Shown in pieces: positions 1-9,398 of a stretch of DNA of 39,475 nt. The notes under the pieces were generated by a model. The model was given only the letters and a program-made list of their open reading frames with translations. It did not search any database and had not been told where the DNA came from. The DNA is from Bacteroidota bacterium (GTDB lineage Bacteria > Bacteroidota > Rhodothermia > Rhodothermales > Bin80). The DNA is taken from positions 1 to 39,475 of the forward strand of contig JAPOTS010000060.1 in assembly GCA_026709065.1 (NCBI GenBank). Reading direction: 5' to 3'. The translations under genes and the position numbers were made by a program. Each line of letters begins with the position of its first letter. The stretch's first letter is position 1.

Positions 1-1
1 A

Positions 2-70
2 ACTAGATCCTCGGAAAAAAGATTCAGTTTTGGTGAAATTAATTTTAAACTCAATCGTCGTGAATATTAA
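2..70 (+). CDS. C-terminal fragment of an unknown protein
   Basis: An open frame enters at the left edge of the window and stops at TAA (68-70). It encodes 22 residues ending in FGEINFKLNRREY. The alternating polar/hydrophobic pattern and the terminal aromatic residue would suit the last strand of an outer-membrane beta-barrel, but this is only an inference from a very short piece. It converges on the TonB receptor on the opposite strand. The frame could also be open by chance. Confidence 0.35.
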   Translation, partial: TRSSEKRFSFGEINFKLNRREY

Positions 71-116
71 GGGTTACAAGTAGCAGAGTGCCAGAGTCAT
101 TTAAGCATTAACCCTT
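69..116. terminator. Possible bidirectional terminator hairpin
   Basis: AAGGGTTA (69-76) and TAACCCTT (109-116) form an 8-bp inverted repeat with a 32-nt loop, lying between two convergent reading frames and followed by a short T-rich stretch. The loop is long, so a role as terminator is only suggested by position. Confidence 0.25.
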
Positions 117-120
117 TCTT

Positions 121-2547
121 TCAAAATGATGTCCTCAATCGGAGATTGATTGTCCGCGGTGTAAGTCGTGTTGGAATACGTTGCCAAATACCTGTTGCAT
201 CAGGTAGCCATGAGTAGGTTACCGTATTAACGATATCAAAGACGTTGAGAACCTCAGCAGTAATCTCTAAATGCAGTGGTTTTGGCTTATTGGTCAGTTT
301 AATGATTTTTGTCGTTCCAAAGTCAACTCGGCGAAATTCTGGATATCTTGTTGAATGCCTTTGTCCAGGTACCTGTACTGTCACATTTCCCAATCGTCTG
401 CCAGGGATCGGTGCTGTATAAGGAAGTCCACTGCCAAACAAGATACGCATATGTAATTTCCATGAGGTATCTGTCGGAACATAATCCTGCACAAATAACG
501 CAACGGTATGACGCTGGTCAGCGGGTCGGGCTCGCAATCCATTATTCAAATCTGTCTCAAATTCTGGAAGAAACCGTTCACGTGCGACCATAAAACTATA
601 ATTAATCCAGCTCTCCATTCCGGGTACAAATTCACCGCGAGTCTGAAGATCTAAGCCATAGATATAGCCAGTTGCATCGTTAAACCCGCTGTAATTAATC
701 CGAACATTTTCAAGGGAATAGCTGATCAAGTCTGAGAGTCGTTTATAGTAGGCTTCACCGCGTAAATACAATCGTCTGCGAGGGATAAATAACTCAGCTC
801 CTGCTGTGAATTGTGTAGATTTCTGAGACCGAAGATTTTGATTTAGAGACTCAGGGAGAGGTACATCAGATCTTGGAGTTCCACGAAGTTCGCGGTACGT
901 AGGTTGTTGAAAATAAATCCCAGCGGATGCGATCAAAGTGAGTTCTTTTGAGGCTTCGTAACGAAGACTTGCACGCGGTGAAATGGTCCACTCACGATTG
1001 AAGTCGTACCAATCTGCACGAACCCCTCCATTGATGAGTAATGAACGATTGACGCTATATGAATCTTCAATATGGATACCTATTTGCGAAGCATTCAGCT
1101 CAGCAGTCCCAATTAAACTATCAACCACAATACGGACAGGTTCGTCATTGAGTCCTGTACCGAGAATAATTGATTGTTCCATGAGTTGATCGCTAAATGT
1201 TAGTCGTTTATAAGACCATCCTGCTTCCAGTGCGTGTCTATCACTCGTCCATTGATAGATCCCTTGGCCAATTTGAGTTGTCACAGTGATGGAATTATCG
1301 GCAAGATCTTCTTGGCGTGCAAGCCCACTTGGGACTTCAACTCGGTCAGCATTACTATTCGTCACAATGTCATATAAAATGGCATTTCCTTCAAGCAAAA
1401 GTTGTTCCTGTTCCTTTGTTGAATATATACTCAGATCGTGTTGAAGTGTCCATCGAGATCCGAATTTCCCCCGATGTCTGAGCCCGATCAGTCCAGTTTG
1501 ATAGCCGTCAGATTCCATACTGTTATCTGAATAAGTAAGCCAAACCGATCGAATATCTGAAGGACCTCCACCGGCAGATACTGTGCCATAGAAAGTCCGC
1601 CTCCCACGAGGATCAAGTCGGAATTCGTGGTTAGCATAGAGTCCAATTAATTCTAGTTCTTGCCGGGGGCTAAGCAGATAGTTTACATGTGCTTGAACAT
1701 CCTCATAGTCAGGTTGGTAATTCCCTTTGAGTTCTTGAGTTGAAAAAAAGCGTCGTGCACGGGCCTTCCGCAAGCCGATCTGCCATGAGATGGGGCCATT
1801 AGTTGCTGAGGCGGTGGCCGTGCCATCTAACAAAGATAATGTAGCGCTTGTGGTAAGAGCGGGAGTTGCTTTATATTCTATGTCAAGGGCAGAGGAGATC
1901 TTGCCACCATACTTTGCTGGGAATCCTCCCGTATACAATGTGATTCTCCGTGCCAAATCTGGATTAAAGAGTCCAAGCCCTTCTTGTTCGCCTTGGCGAG
2001 GGCGAAATGGCATATGAATTTCAAAACCATTGATGAAAATCAAGTTCTCGTTAAAGCCACCTCCACGGACGGAATATTGATTGGATAGCTCGTTATTGGC
2101 AGAAACGCCGGGCAGGACTAACAACGCTTGAAACCCCTTGAAGGGGGAGGGCATTCTGCGCACCTGCTCAGGCGTAATCTGTTGCACACCCGCCCCTGCA
2201 ATAGTTTGAGATTCTACAACGATCTCTTCCCCTTCCACGACTGTTGAATTGAGTTGGACATGAAGATTAGTAATTGCATTGGAAGCTACAGTTACTGAAT
2301 CAATATAAGTAGTGAATCCAATATATGAAAACCTTAACGCATACCTGCCCATAGGGAGTTGAAGCAGATAGGTTCCAGATTCATCAGTGGCCGTTCCAAA
2401 GTTAGTATCATTGACCAAGATACTGACCCCAGGCAGAGTTAGGTCAGTTTCTGACTCGGTGACAACGCCTTCAACGGTTCCCCACGATTGCGCCGAGGCG
2501 TGAGTTGCAATCAAAAGGGGAATTAAGTTAAGAACAATCCGATACAT
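121..2547 (-). CDS. TonB-dependent outer-membrane receptor
   Basis: This 808-aa protein is a TonB-dependent receptor that would import a ligand across the outer membrane using energy from TonB/ExbBD. A signal peptide (residues 1-20, ending ASAQ) is followed by a carboxypeptidase-regulatory-like domain (about 22-110, beginning GTVEGVVTESETDLTLPGVS), then a plug domain (about 115-230) with the typical SVRGGGFNENLIFINGF and YTGGFPAKYGGKISS segments, and a long beta-barrel ending in Phe, the usual outer-membrane C-terminal signal. Full length for the family. No SusD-like or DUF4249 partner lies beside it, so the substrate is unknown. The ATG is chosen because it directly precedes the signal peptide; no Shine-Dalgarno sequence is visible, as is common in this group. 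Confidence 0.93.
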   Translation of the reverse strand: MYRIVLNLIPLLIATHASAQSWGTVEGVVTESETDLTLPGVSILVNDTNFGTATDESGTYLLQLPMGRYALRFSYIGFTTYIDSVTVASNAITNLHVQLNSTVVEGEEIVVESQTIAGAGVQQITPEQVRRMPSPFKGFQALLVLPGVSANNELSNQYSVRGGGFNENLIFINGFEIHMPFRPRQGEQEGLGLFNPDLARRITLYTGGFPAKYGGKISSALDIEYKATPALTTSATLSLLDGTATASATNGPISWQIGLRKARARRFFSTQELKGNYQPDYEDVQAHVNYLLSPRQELELIGLYANHEFRLDPRGRRTFYGTVSAGGGPSDIRSVWLTYSDNSMESDGYQTGLIGLRHRGKFGSRWTLQHDLSIYSTKEQEQLLLEGNAILYDIVTNSNADRVEVPSGLARQEDLADNSITVTTQIGQGIYQWTSDRHALEAGWSYKRLTFSDQLMEQSIILGTGLNDEPVRIVVDSLIGTAELNASQIGIHIEDSYSVNRSLLINGGVRADWYDFNREWTISPRASLRYEASKELTLIASAGIYFQQPTYRELRGTPRSDVPLPESLNQNLRSQKSTQFTAGAELFIPRRRLYLRGEAYYKRLSDLISYSLENVRINYSGFNDATGYIYGLDLQTRGEFVPGMESWINYSFMVARERFLPEFETDLNNGLRARPADQRHTVALFVQDYVPTDTSWKLHMRILFGSGLPYTAPIPGRRLGNVTVQVPGQRHSTRYPEFRRVDFGTTKIIKLTNKPKPLHLEITAEVLNVFDIVNTVTYSWLPDATGIWQRIPTRLTPRTINLRLRTSF

Positions 2548-2622
2548 CCCACATACATTGTATTTTGAATGACAGGTTGAGTGGGGTAGAAGTATGCAGA
2601 ATAGACGAAGTAAGAATGTAAA

Positions 2623-3594
2623 TTAGTAAGACCAAGAAGTTGGTTCTCTATCCCAGCGATGGGTATAGAGTGATTTGAGCAATGATGGATCCAATCCTCC
2701 CTTGCTACTTGCGGCTATATTTGCGTCTACATGTTGCAATTTACGCATCCCAGGAATAGTGGTGCTTACAGCTGGATTGCTCAGGATAAAACGCAGGGCC
2801 ATTTCTGGTAAGGTGCTTGTTTCAGGGACTAAATCACGAAGAAGTTCAACACGTTCTAAACTACTCTTCAGATTTTCTTCAACAAAGTAAAGGTTTCTCC
2901 AATCGCCATCGGGCCAGGTAGAGCCCAAAGTTAACATGCCCGTCAGGGTTCCTTCGTCAAAAGGAACTCTGGCAATGATTCCCACATTATGTTCTTCACA
3001 GGCTGGAAAGAGTTCGTCAACAGGGTTTTGGTCAAAAATATTATAAATGACTTGCACGCAGTCAACAAGTCCACTTCGCACAGCATGAACTCCATTCCAG
3101 GGCTCCCACCGATTAAGGCTGATTCCGATAAATCCGATTTCCCCATTTTCTTTTGATCTTAACAACTCTTGAATCCATCGATCATCTTGTAGCCATGAGT
3201 CCTCCCATGTATGAAGTTGCATGAGATCAATTTGATCAACCTTCAGGTTTTCAAGGCTCATACGAATATATTGTCGCACATAAGAAGGGGGATAACAGTC
3301 GTCAAGTGTATGCTTCCTTTTGCTGGGCCAAGAACGATTTTTAGGCGGAATTTTGGTGGCATTAATCAAACGTTTATCGGGGTATTGCCTAACTAGATTT
3401 CCTAATAATTGCTCACTATGGCCATCTCCATAAGCCCATGCAGTATCATAGAATGTGCAACCGAGTTCAACAGAGCGCTGAAGTGATTTGATGGACTCGG
3501 AATCGTCCGAATCTTTCCATCCAGACATTCCCCACATCCCGTACCCAATTTCACTGACAGAGAGGCCTGTACGACCAAGGAGTCTATAATTCAT
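2623..3594 (-). CDS. Aldo/keto reductase
   Basis: A 323-aa cytoplasmic NADPH-dependent oxidoreductase of the aldo/keto reductase superfamily, a TIM-barrel enzyme that reduces carbonyl substrates. The start RLLGRTGLSVSEIGYGMWGM is classic for the family. The catalytic tetrad can be placed at Asp50 and Tyr55 (YDTAWAYGDGHSE), Lys81 (INATKIPP) and His128 (LMQLHTW). Near the C-terminus the stretch RFILSNPAVSTTIPGMRKL matches the cofactor-binding region. The length is normal. It is separated by about 75 bp from the downstream TonB receptor on the same strand and could be co-transcribed with it. The physiological substrate cannot be read from the sequence. Confidence 0.93.
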   Translation of the reverse strand: MNYRLLGRTGLSVSEIGYGMWGMSGWKDSDDSESIKSLQRSVELGCTFYDTAWAYGDGHSEQLLGNLVRQYPDKRLINATKIPPKNRSWPSKRKHTLDDCYPPSYVRQYIRMSLENLKVDQIDLMQLHTWEDSWLQDDRWIQELLRSKENGEIGFIGISLNRWEPWNGVHAVRSGLVDCVQVIYNIFDQNPVDELFPACEEHNVGIIARVPFDEGTLTGMLTLGSTWPDGDWRNLYFVEENLKSSLERVELLRDLVPETSTLPEMALRFILSNPAVSTTIPGMRKLQHVDANIAASSKGGLDPSLLKSLYTHRWDREPTSWSY

Positions 3595-4291
3595 AAAAAA
3601 ATAATGTAGTCAAAAGCATTTTCTGGCTTTAGTACTGGTTCCACAGAGGTACAATAGTTAGATTACAGTCTGGGTACTTTATTGATCTCTCTAAATGCTA
3701 AAACGAAAACTCGTCTAATCAAGTTCAATTTACGAAAACAAATCAGTCTACAAATCACTGTTCCAACGATAAAAGGAGATTATATAGAGTGTTATTGCTT
3801 ACAACAATAATTACGTATGTTTGTTTCATTCTTTGGGTGTAATACTTCTGGAATAAAAATCCATGGCTGATTAAATAATTTCATCGAAAGATTACACAGA
3901 TGAAGGCTTTATGTGATGGGGTTAATGCATTCAATGCGTTTTTTCGTTGATTATCGTTCTGGAGGTACCAATGTTATCAATCTGATTCTGAAATTACCTT
4001 TTTCAAGGAGCTGGAGTTTACCATCATTTAATTACATAGGATTCGGTATCTCAGCGCACCGTTCAGATTAAATTGATTATTTTGTACATTTATGACTGAA
4101 ATAACTTTATTTTAATTTTGAAGAAAGAGGTGCAGAGCACTTTCATTTATCTTACTTTAACGAAGGGACATTTGATTTTGACTGCAACCCATCTCTAAAA
4201 TAAGTGTATGATAATTCAGATCTTTATTTTGTGTAAATATCATTAATGAGTACAAGAAATCAAATAATTATATTACTAATTCAATTATAGA
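3595..4291. other. AT-rich intergenic region between divergent genes
   Basis: About 700 bp without a convincing gene. It must hold the promoters of the divergent aldo/keto reductase and ispH genes. An AAAAGGAG sequence (about 3771-3778) stands 11 nt before a GTG (3790) that opens a 17-codon hydrophobic peptide; this is too short to call a gene. No convincing decayed gene, hairpin or RNA gene was found. Confidence 0.6.
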
Positions 4292-5536
4292 ATGTCTCGA
4301 AGTTTTGATATTCCCCAATTCTATCGTAGCCCAATTATCTCAACTCTTAAAACGGCTCGGATGGCAGCAGATCCACGAAAAAAAGATCTGACTCCCTCGT
4401 TATTGGATTTTGGACCTTTGCATGTTTGGATTGCACGGAATTTTGGCTTTTGCTTTGGGGTTGAAAATGCCGTAGAGATTGCTTATCGCGCAATTTCAGA
4501 TCATCCAGACAAACGATTGTTTATGCTTTCAGAAATGATTCATAACCCTCAGGTAAACAATGATTTACGTCGGAGGGGAATGCAGTTTTTACGCTCAAGT
4601 ATGGGAGATCAACTAATAGACTTTAAAGCCCTGTCCCCCGACGATATTGTCGTCATTCCAGCATTTGGAACGACATTGGAAATTAAAGAAGAACTCAAAG
4701 AGCTCGGAGTAGATGTAAGAACTTATGACACAACCTGCCCGTTCGTGAAAAAAGTTTGGCGCAGAAGCGAGAAGATAGGAGAAGATGGGTATACGGTGAT
4801 CATTCATGGAAAGCGTTTGCATGAAGAATCCAGAGCATCTTTTTCCCATGCTAATGAGCATGCACCAGTGCTTGTGATACGAGATACCACTGATGCAGAG
4901 GACTTAGCACAAGTGATTAGAGGCGAAAAAGACCGTAATTATTTTTATGAACGATTTCCAGAGTGTTATAGTGAGGGATTTGATCCAGACAAAGATTTAG
5001 CGCGTATCGGAGTCGTCAATCAGACAACGATGTTAGTAACCGAGACGCAGGAGGTGACAGATATTTTACGTAAAGCTACCGTAGAGCGTTATGGAGAAGA
5101 TGGCCATTTTGTAGATACCAGTGATACCCTCTGTTATGCAACTCACGAAAATCAGGAAGCAGCGCGTGAAATGTTAGAACAGGATCTCGATTTAGCGTTA
5201 GTTGTTGGTGGATATAATTCTTCAAATACCAGCCAAATTGTGTCGTTATACAATTCTGTTATTCCAACTTACTTTATTCGGGGGGCAGAAGAGATTGAAG
5301 ATCGACATCGGATTCATCATTATGACTATCCAGCTATGCAAGTGCGTACAACTTTGAAGTGGCTTCCGACCTGTCGGCCAGTTTCTGTTGCCATCACTTC
5401 GGGAGCTTCTTGCCCAGACATGCTGGTTGATGATGTAATCCGAAAGGTTGTAGCATTCTTTGATGGAGTCTCAACTTTTGAAGAAGCTCTTGCCCCATAT
5501 CAACCTGAAAATGTGGCAATTGATAATGAACAATGA
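4292..5536 (+). CDS. ispH: 4-hydroxy-3-methylbut-2-enyl diphosphate reductase (long form)
   Basis: IspH (LytB) is the [4Fe-4S] enzyme that performs the last step of the MEP isoprenoid pathway, reducing HMBPP to IPP and DMAPP. The three cluster cysteines are visible: Cys54 (NFGFCFGVENA), Cys149 (YDTTCPFVKKVW) and Cys281 (SDTLCYATHENQEA). His84 (EMIHNPQV) and the HGKRLHEES segment (172-180) sit where substrate-binding and catalytic residues are expected. At 414 aa it belongs to the long class resembling cyanobacterial and plant enzymes rather than the roughly 315-aa Escherichia coli form; the extra length is an N-terminal extension of about 40 residues and an insert around 190-235. The stop codon overlaps the start of the next lipoprotein gene (ATGA), so it heads a small operon. 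Confidence 0.96.
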   Translation: MSRSFDIPQFYRSPIISTLKTARMAADPRKKDLTPSLLDFGPLHVWIARNFGFCFGVENAVEIAYRAISDHPDKRLFMLSEMIHNPQVNNDLRRRGMQFLRSSMGDQLIDFKALSPDDIVVIPAFGTTLEIKEELKELGVDVRTYDTTCPFVKKVWRRSEKIGEDGYTVIIHGKRLHEESRASFSHANEHAPVLVIRDTTDAEDLAQVIRGEKDRNYFYERFPECYSEGFDPDKDLARIGVVNQTTMLVTETQEVTDILRKATVERYGEDGHFVDTSDTLCYATHENQEAAREMLEQDLDLALVVGGYNSSNTSQIVSLYNSVIPTYFIRGAEEIEDRHRIHHYDYPAMQVRTTLKWLPTCRPVSVAITSGASCPDMLVDDVIRKVVAFFDGVSTFEEALAPYQPENVAIDNEQ

Positions 5537-6093
5537 CTCGGTGGGCATGGGTAGGTTACTTGCTGGTTTTAGGATCTTGTGATCTATTCGGCGCTCGGAC
5601 CCCTGAAGATCCTGAAGGAGAAGCAGGTACTTGGCAACAGCCAGTCGCCCCCGATCTTGTCGTAGACAATATACGTGCAGCAATTTCGGAGTTAAACGCC
5701 TCAAATTATAGGCGTTCGCTTCATGAGGAGTTTGAATTTGTGCCTTCATCGGATGCTCGTGCTCGCAATCCAGATCGCTGGATCAATTGGAATCGTGCCC
5801 AAGAGAATGGACATTTTGTTACACTGGCTGAGGCATCCAGAGGTAGCTCAAATAATTCGCTTCGATTAGAAGATATGACCACCGAACTTGGTGAATCTCA
5901 GTATATTATTGATGCCAGTTATATACTGGTCATCTCGCATGGAAGCCAGCAACTCTCTGATACTTTGCAGGGGCGCCTCGCATGGTTTATCATTCTGGAA
6001 GCAGATGGATTATGGACATTAAAGAAATGGAATGATCAGAGCATTGGATCACAGGATTCATGGAGCGATCTCAAGTCCGAATTTGCAAGTTAA
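5533..6093 (+). CDS. Small lipoprotein, unknown function
   Basis: A 186-aa protein with a lipoprotein signal: Arg3, a hydrophobic stretch and the lipobox LGSC with Cys16. The mature part (about 40-180) has a helix followed by strands and conserved-looking tryptophans (WINWNRAQ, LAWFIILEADGLWTLKKW), a pattern reminiscent of small NTF2-like folds, but I do not recognise a named family. It starts inside the ispH stop codon (4-bp ATGA overlap), which implies translational coupling, and is followed 4 bp later by a second lipoprotein of similar layout. The two may be diverged paralogues, as both end with a 'W-x-L-x-x-W' type strand. Confidence 0.85.
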   Translation: MTRWAWVGYLLVLGSCDLFGARTPEDPEGEAGTWQQPVAPDLVVDNIRAAISELNASNYRRSLHEEFEFVPSSDARARNPDRWINWNRAQENGHFVTLAEASRGSSNNSLRLEDMTTELGESQYIIDASYILVISHGSQQLSDTLQGRLAWFIILEADGLWTLKKWNDQSIGSQDSWSDLKSEFAS

Positions 6094-6097
6094 GTTC

Positions 6098-6637
6098 ATG
6101 TTAGATGGCAATATCAGTGGTGATACATCAACACATATCAATATTCTTTTGGTAGGTTTAATCTGTATGTTTACTGCATGTAATCCATTTGCTCCCGCAA
6201 TTGGCGTGGGAGATCCTTTTGAGGATCTATTGGGGGATCCAAAGACCGTTGATGGTTATTTCACGAATTTTCGTAATGCATATGAGCTTCGCGATATTTC
6301 CTTGTATGAATTGTTGATTGACTCATCGTTCGTATTTATCTATAATGATTTTGATACGGGGATTGAAAGAGAGTGGGGATTTGGACAAGAGTTAGAAACA
6401 ACCCGACGATTATTTGAAAGTACGATTGAGGTAAAATTGCAATGGAATCAAATCATTTCTAGACAGATCTATGAAGAAGGGACGCGGGCGATTGCAGTGA
6501 GGGGGTTCAATTTATCTGTTGGACTTGATAATGGCGAAGTATTTCGTGGAGATGGGAATGTCAATTTCTTACTTGCTCGCCCAGATACCACGCTCGCGTG
6601 GAGGCTAATACGTTGGCGCGATGAAAGCGAACTTTAA
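6098..6637 (+). CDS. Second small lipoprotein, NTF2-like layout, unknown function
   Basis: The frame encodes 179 aa from the ATG at 6098. A hydrophobic stretch (ILLVGLICMFTAC) ends in a lipobox with Cys28. The mature part (VDGYFTNFRNAYELRDISLYELLIDSSF... WRLIRWRDESEL, in pieces) resembles the preceding lipoprotein and a SnoaL/NTF2-like cone fold; this is inference. The n-region after 6098 has no basic residue, so a TTG at 6083, which adds QVKF with a lysine and overlaps the preceding gene, is a possible alternative start; a further in-frame ATG exists at 6032. It ends 10 bp before the preferred start of the M20 dipeptidase. It is probably part of the ispH operon. Confidence 0.8.
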   Translation: MLDGNISGDTSTHINILLVGLICMFTACNPFAPAIGVGDPFEDLLGDPKTVDGYFTNFRNAYELRDISLYELLIDSSFVFIYNDFDTGIEREWGFGQELETTRRLFESTIEVKLQWNQIISRQIYEEGTRAIAVRGFNLSVGLDNGEVFRGDGNVNFLLARPDTTLAWRLIRWRDESEL

Positions 6638-6647
6638 TTATATTCAA

Positions 6648-8030
6648 ATGATTGATCACGCTCTTAGTTATTCAAAAAAGCATCATGATCGTTTTGTAGA
6701 TGAGTTGATAGAACTCCTTAGAATTCCATCAATTAGTACAGATCTCTCGTATTCCAATCATGTAGCTCATGCTGCCGACTGGCTTGTAGAGCACTTGAAA
6801 TCTCTGGGAGTCAATAATTCTAAGGCAATCCAGACCAATGGGCATCCGATTGTGATCGGAAATATTGAGGTGGATCCTACTTGCCCTACGGTTTTAGTCT
6901 ATGGTCATTATGACGTTCAGCCTGCGGATCCTCTTGAGCAATGGACTTCGCCCCCCTTTGAACCTATCATCAAAGATGGAGTCCTGTTTGCTCGGGGTGC
7001 TTGTGATGATAAAGGTCAATTTTTTATGCACTTAAAGGCGTTAGAGTCTTGGATGCAGACTACTGGAGCTCCTCCAGTCAATATCAAGTTCATCATTGAA
7101 GGGGAAGAGGAATCTGGGTCAGCAAGCCTTCCTAACTTCATCAGTGAGTATAGAGATTATTTGGCGGCGGATGTTGTCGTCATTTCGGATTCTAGTTTAT
7201 TCGCACCAGGGATTCCATCCATTACTTACGGGTTACGTGGAATGACCTACATAGAGCTCACGCTCACTGGCCCCGATCGTGATCTTCATTCTGGCACATA
7301 TGGAGGTGCGATTCACAATCCAATCAATGCATTAGCACAATTGATTGCACAGATGCATGATGAAGATCATCGTATTTTGATTGATGGATTCTATGATCGT
7401 GTACGTCCACTTTCTGCTGATGAACGTAAATCCATGGCTGCATTGCCATTTGAATCTGAAAAATGGGCTCAGGAAGTAGGAGTTGACATTCCAGTGACCG
7501 AGTCTGGATATTCGGTACTTGAGGCTTCAACCTCACGCCCTACACTTGATTGCAACGGTATCTGGGGTGGTTATACGGATGATGGTGCAAAGACCGTTCT
7601 TCCCTCTAAGGCAAGCGCTAAAATTTCTATGCGTTTGGTTCCTGACCAAGACCCCGATGAGATTGCAATACTAACTAGGTCATGGTTGGAGTCAAAAGTT
7701 CCGGCATCAATGGCTATGGAATTCAAAGTACTCCATGGGGCTCAGCCTGTAATGATCAATACAAATAGCCCGGCGATGACGGCTGCGACTGAGGCATTAA
7801 ATGATGTCTATCACCGCCCTCCATATTTTATGCGCATTGGGGGGAGTATTCCAGTTGTTGCAGATTTTAAGCATTTACTTGGCTTAGATAGCGTGCTGAT
7901 GGGGTTTGGGTTGGATTCTGATGCAATTCATTCTCCGAATGAGCATTTTGGGCTTGATCGATTTGCAGAGGGAATTGAATCCATCATCAGGTTTCATGCT
8001 CATTATGCATCAATAGAAGGATCCAAATAA
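6648..8030 (+). CDS. M20 family metallodipeptidase
   Basis: A 460-aa zinc-dependent dipeptidase of the M20 family (PepV/carnosinase type) that would hydrolyse dipeptides or related amides. Metal and catalytic motifs are complete: the YGHYDVQPADP motif (His87, Asp89), the bridging Asp120 in RGACDDKGQ, the Glu-Glu pair in EGEEESGS, Asp181 in VVISDSS, and the late AIHSPNEHF histidine. The lid/dimerisation domain (about 200-370) contains DLHSGTYGGAIHNP. I prefer the ATG at 6648 because it begins the usual N-terminal helix (IDHALSYSKKHHDRFVDELI); the ATG at 6621 would add nine residues and overlap the upstream lipoprotein gene by 17 bp. No signal peptide is seen, so the enzyme is probably cytoplasmic. 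Confidence 0.94.
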   Translation: MIDHALSYSKKHHDRFVDELIELLRIPSISTDLSYSNHVAHAADWLVEHLKSLGVNNSKAIQTNGHPIVIGNIEVDPTCPTVLVYGHYDVQPADPLEQWTSPPFEPIIKDGVLFARGACDDKGQFFMHLKALESWMQTTGAPPVNIKFIIEGEEESGSASLPNFISEYRDYLAADVVVISDSSLFAPGIPSITYGLRGMTYIELTLTGPDRDLHSGTYGGAIHNPINALAQLIAQMHDEDHRILIDGFYDRVRPLSADERKSMAALPFESEKWAQEVGVDIPVTESGYSVLEASTSRPTLDCNGIWGGYTDDGAKTVLPSKASAKISMRLVPDQDPDEIAILTRSWLESKVPASMAMEFKVLHGAQPVMINTNSPAMTAATEALNDVYHRPPYFMRIGGSIPVVADFKHLLGLDSVLMGFGLDSDAIHSPNEHFGLDRFAEGIESIIRFHAHYASIEGSK

Positions 8031-8055
8031 GTGTCATACACGTAAAACATGTATT

Positions 8056-8143
8056 GCCCGGGTGGCGGAATTGGTAGACGCGACGGACTCAAAATCCGTT
8101 GGCCTTTAAAGCTGTGTGGGTTCGAGTCCCACCCCGGGTACCA
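8056..8143 (+). tRNA. tRNA-Leu (anticodon CAA)
   Basis: A complete class II tRNA of 88 nt. The acceptor stem is GCCCGGG paired with CCCGGGT (G1-U72, as in known leucine tRNAs), followed by A73 and an encoded CCA (8141-8143). The D-arm contains GGCGGAATTGGTAGACGC, the anticodon stem is ACGGA/TCCGT with loop CTCAAAA giving anticodon CAA, a long variable arm follows (TGGCCTTTAAAGCTGTG), and the T-arm has GGGTTCGAGTCCC. It reads UUG codons. It begins 25 bp after the M20 gene and could be transcribed from the same promoter. Confidence 0.98.
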
Positions 8144-8381
8144 TTAGGTTAATTGATTGGATCCCATTGAATCTACTGCGACTTAGGATTGCCTACCATT
8201 GATTCATTCGTGCAGAATCATCATTTGAATTGAAAAGTCAGCTCTCAGTTTCAGGGCAAAAATCGGCTGAAATGAAACGCACAGCCATAATCATCGATAG
8301 CACATTGAGTCAATAGTAGCATCTGCAAATAGCAGGAACAGATTCCAAATTACTGGCGGAAATTCTTTCCTTATCAGACTT

Positions 8382-9398
8382 TTACAGGAAACCTAATTCT
8401 TCATTGATTATGCGCACTCCGTCGACTAGCGAACGTAATTTTGCTCGTGAGGCCCATCGGGCGGTTTCACTGAAGCCACAGTCGGGAGAAAGGACTAACT
8501 GATCTGCGGGGACATGGTTTAAGATGGTTCGGATTCGATCAGCGACAATTTCTGGGGTTTCAACAAAATAATTTTTCACATCAATGACACCTGCGGCAAC
8601 GGTGCGACCGCTTTCTGCAATCTGGGTGGCTAATTCAAGTTCAACCATTTCTCGATTCGCAAATTCAAGATGAATTTCTTGAGCTGCCATATCAAGAATA
8701 CTGGGAAATAGAGGTGCGTATGTACGATGTGCTACTGGCCGACCGAGGTAGTTGCCAAAACACAGATGAATGCTAATTTCTGCATTGATACCTTTGACGG
8801 ATTGATTAAAGAGTTCAACATATTCTTCAGGGGAGTTTTTATGAACAGCGGCAGAGGGTTCATCTAGTTGAATTAATGTCGCGCCATGGTCAACGACTTG
8901 TTTTAGTTCTGAATTGATGATGTGTACGAATTCTTTTGCCACTTCTACGCGGTCTTTATATACGGTGCCGGTTTGAATTCGTCCTGAAAGTGTATATGGT
9001 CCTGGGCAGGTGACTTTCATGGGGCGATTTGTTCGGGAGCTGGAATACAGAAATTCATCCACGATTCCGAGTCCATTAGGGGCAGAAAATGGTTCTAACG
9101 GTTTATAGCGTTCACGTTGATCATGTCCACCAGGGCCTAATTTTCTCTGATATTCAAGCGGAGTTAATCCAGTCAGTCGCTCATAAAAACCTGCTGTAAA
9201 AAATCCTAAACGCCGCATTTCGCCATCGGTAATAATATCAATTCCTGCATCTTCTTGGTCTCGGATGGCAAGATCAACTGCACAATCAAAGGTTTCTTTA
9301 ATATCTGAGGCTCCATATTCCCCGAGTTTCATAGCTTCCAAAGCAGTTATGAGCCACGCCGGGGGCGCATAGCTACCGATTACACTAGTTTTTAGCAT
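8382..9398 (-). CDS. Core methionine-synthase (MetE C-terminal domain) family protein
   Basis: A 338-aa protein covering only the catalytic C-terminal half of cobalamin-independent methionine synthase (MetE). The zinc ligands of the family can be placed at His211 and Cys213 (SIHLCFGN), Glu245 (IHLEFANRE) and Cys307 (LSPDCGFSE). TDGEMRRLGFF near residue 58 and LIQLDEPSAAV near 175 are other family motifs. The N-terminal folate/peptide-binding half of full MetE (about 750 aa) is absent, so the methyl donor may differ from methyl-tetrahydropteroyltriglutamate; short homologues include core methionine synthases (Mes-type) and epoxyalkane:CoM transferase relatives. The start MLKTSVIGSY is typical. 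It stands alone with no methionine gene beside it. Confidence 0.88.
   Translation of the reverse strand: MLKTSVIGSYAPPAWLITALEAMKLGEYGASDIKETFDCAVDLAIRDQEDAGIDIITDGEMRRLGFFTAGFYERLTGLTPLEYQRKLGPGGHDQRERYKPLEPFSAPNGLGIVDEFLYSSSRTNRPMKVTCPGPYTLSGRIQTGTVYKDRVEVAKEFVHIINSELKQVVDHGATLIQLDEPSAAVHKNSPEEYVELFNQSVKGINAEISIHLCFGNYLGRPVAHRTYAPLFPSILDMAAQEIHLEFANREMVELELATQIAESGRTVAAGVIDVKNYFVETPEIVADRIRTILNHVPADQLVLSPDCGFSETARWASRAKLRSLVDGVRIINEELGFL

Noticed and set aside
309-593. 94-aa + strand frame inside the first TonB receptor
   Set aside because: It is antisense to a well-supported receptor gene and has no domain, signal or family pattern.
3790-3843. 17-codon hydrophobic frame with GTG start after AAAAGGAG
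   Set aside because: Too short to support, and Shine-Dalgarno sequences are generally not used at other genes in this window.
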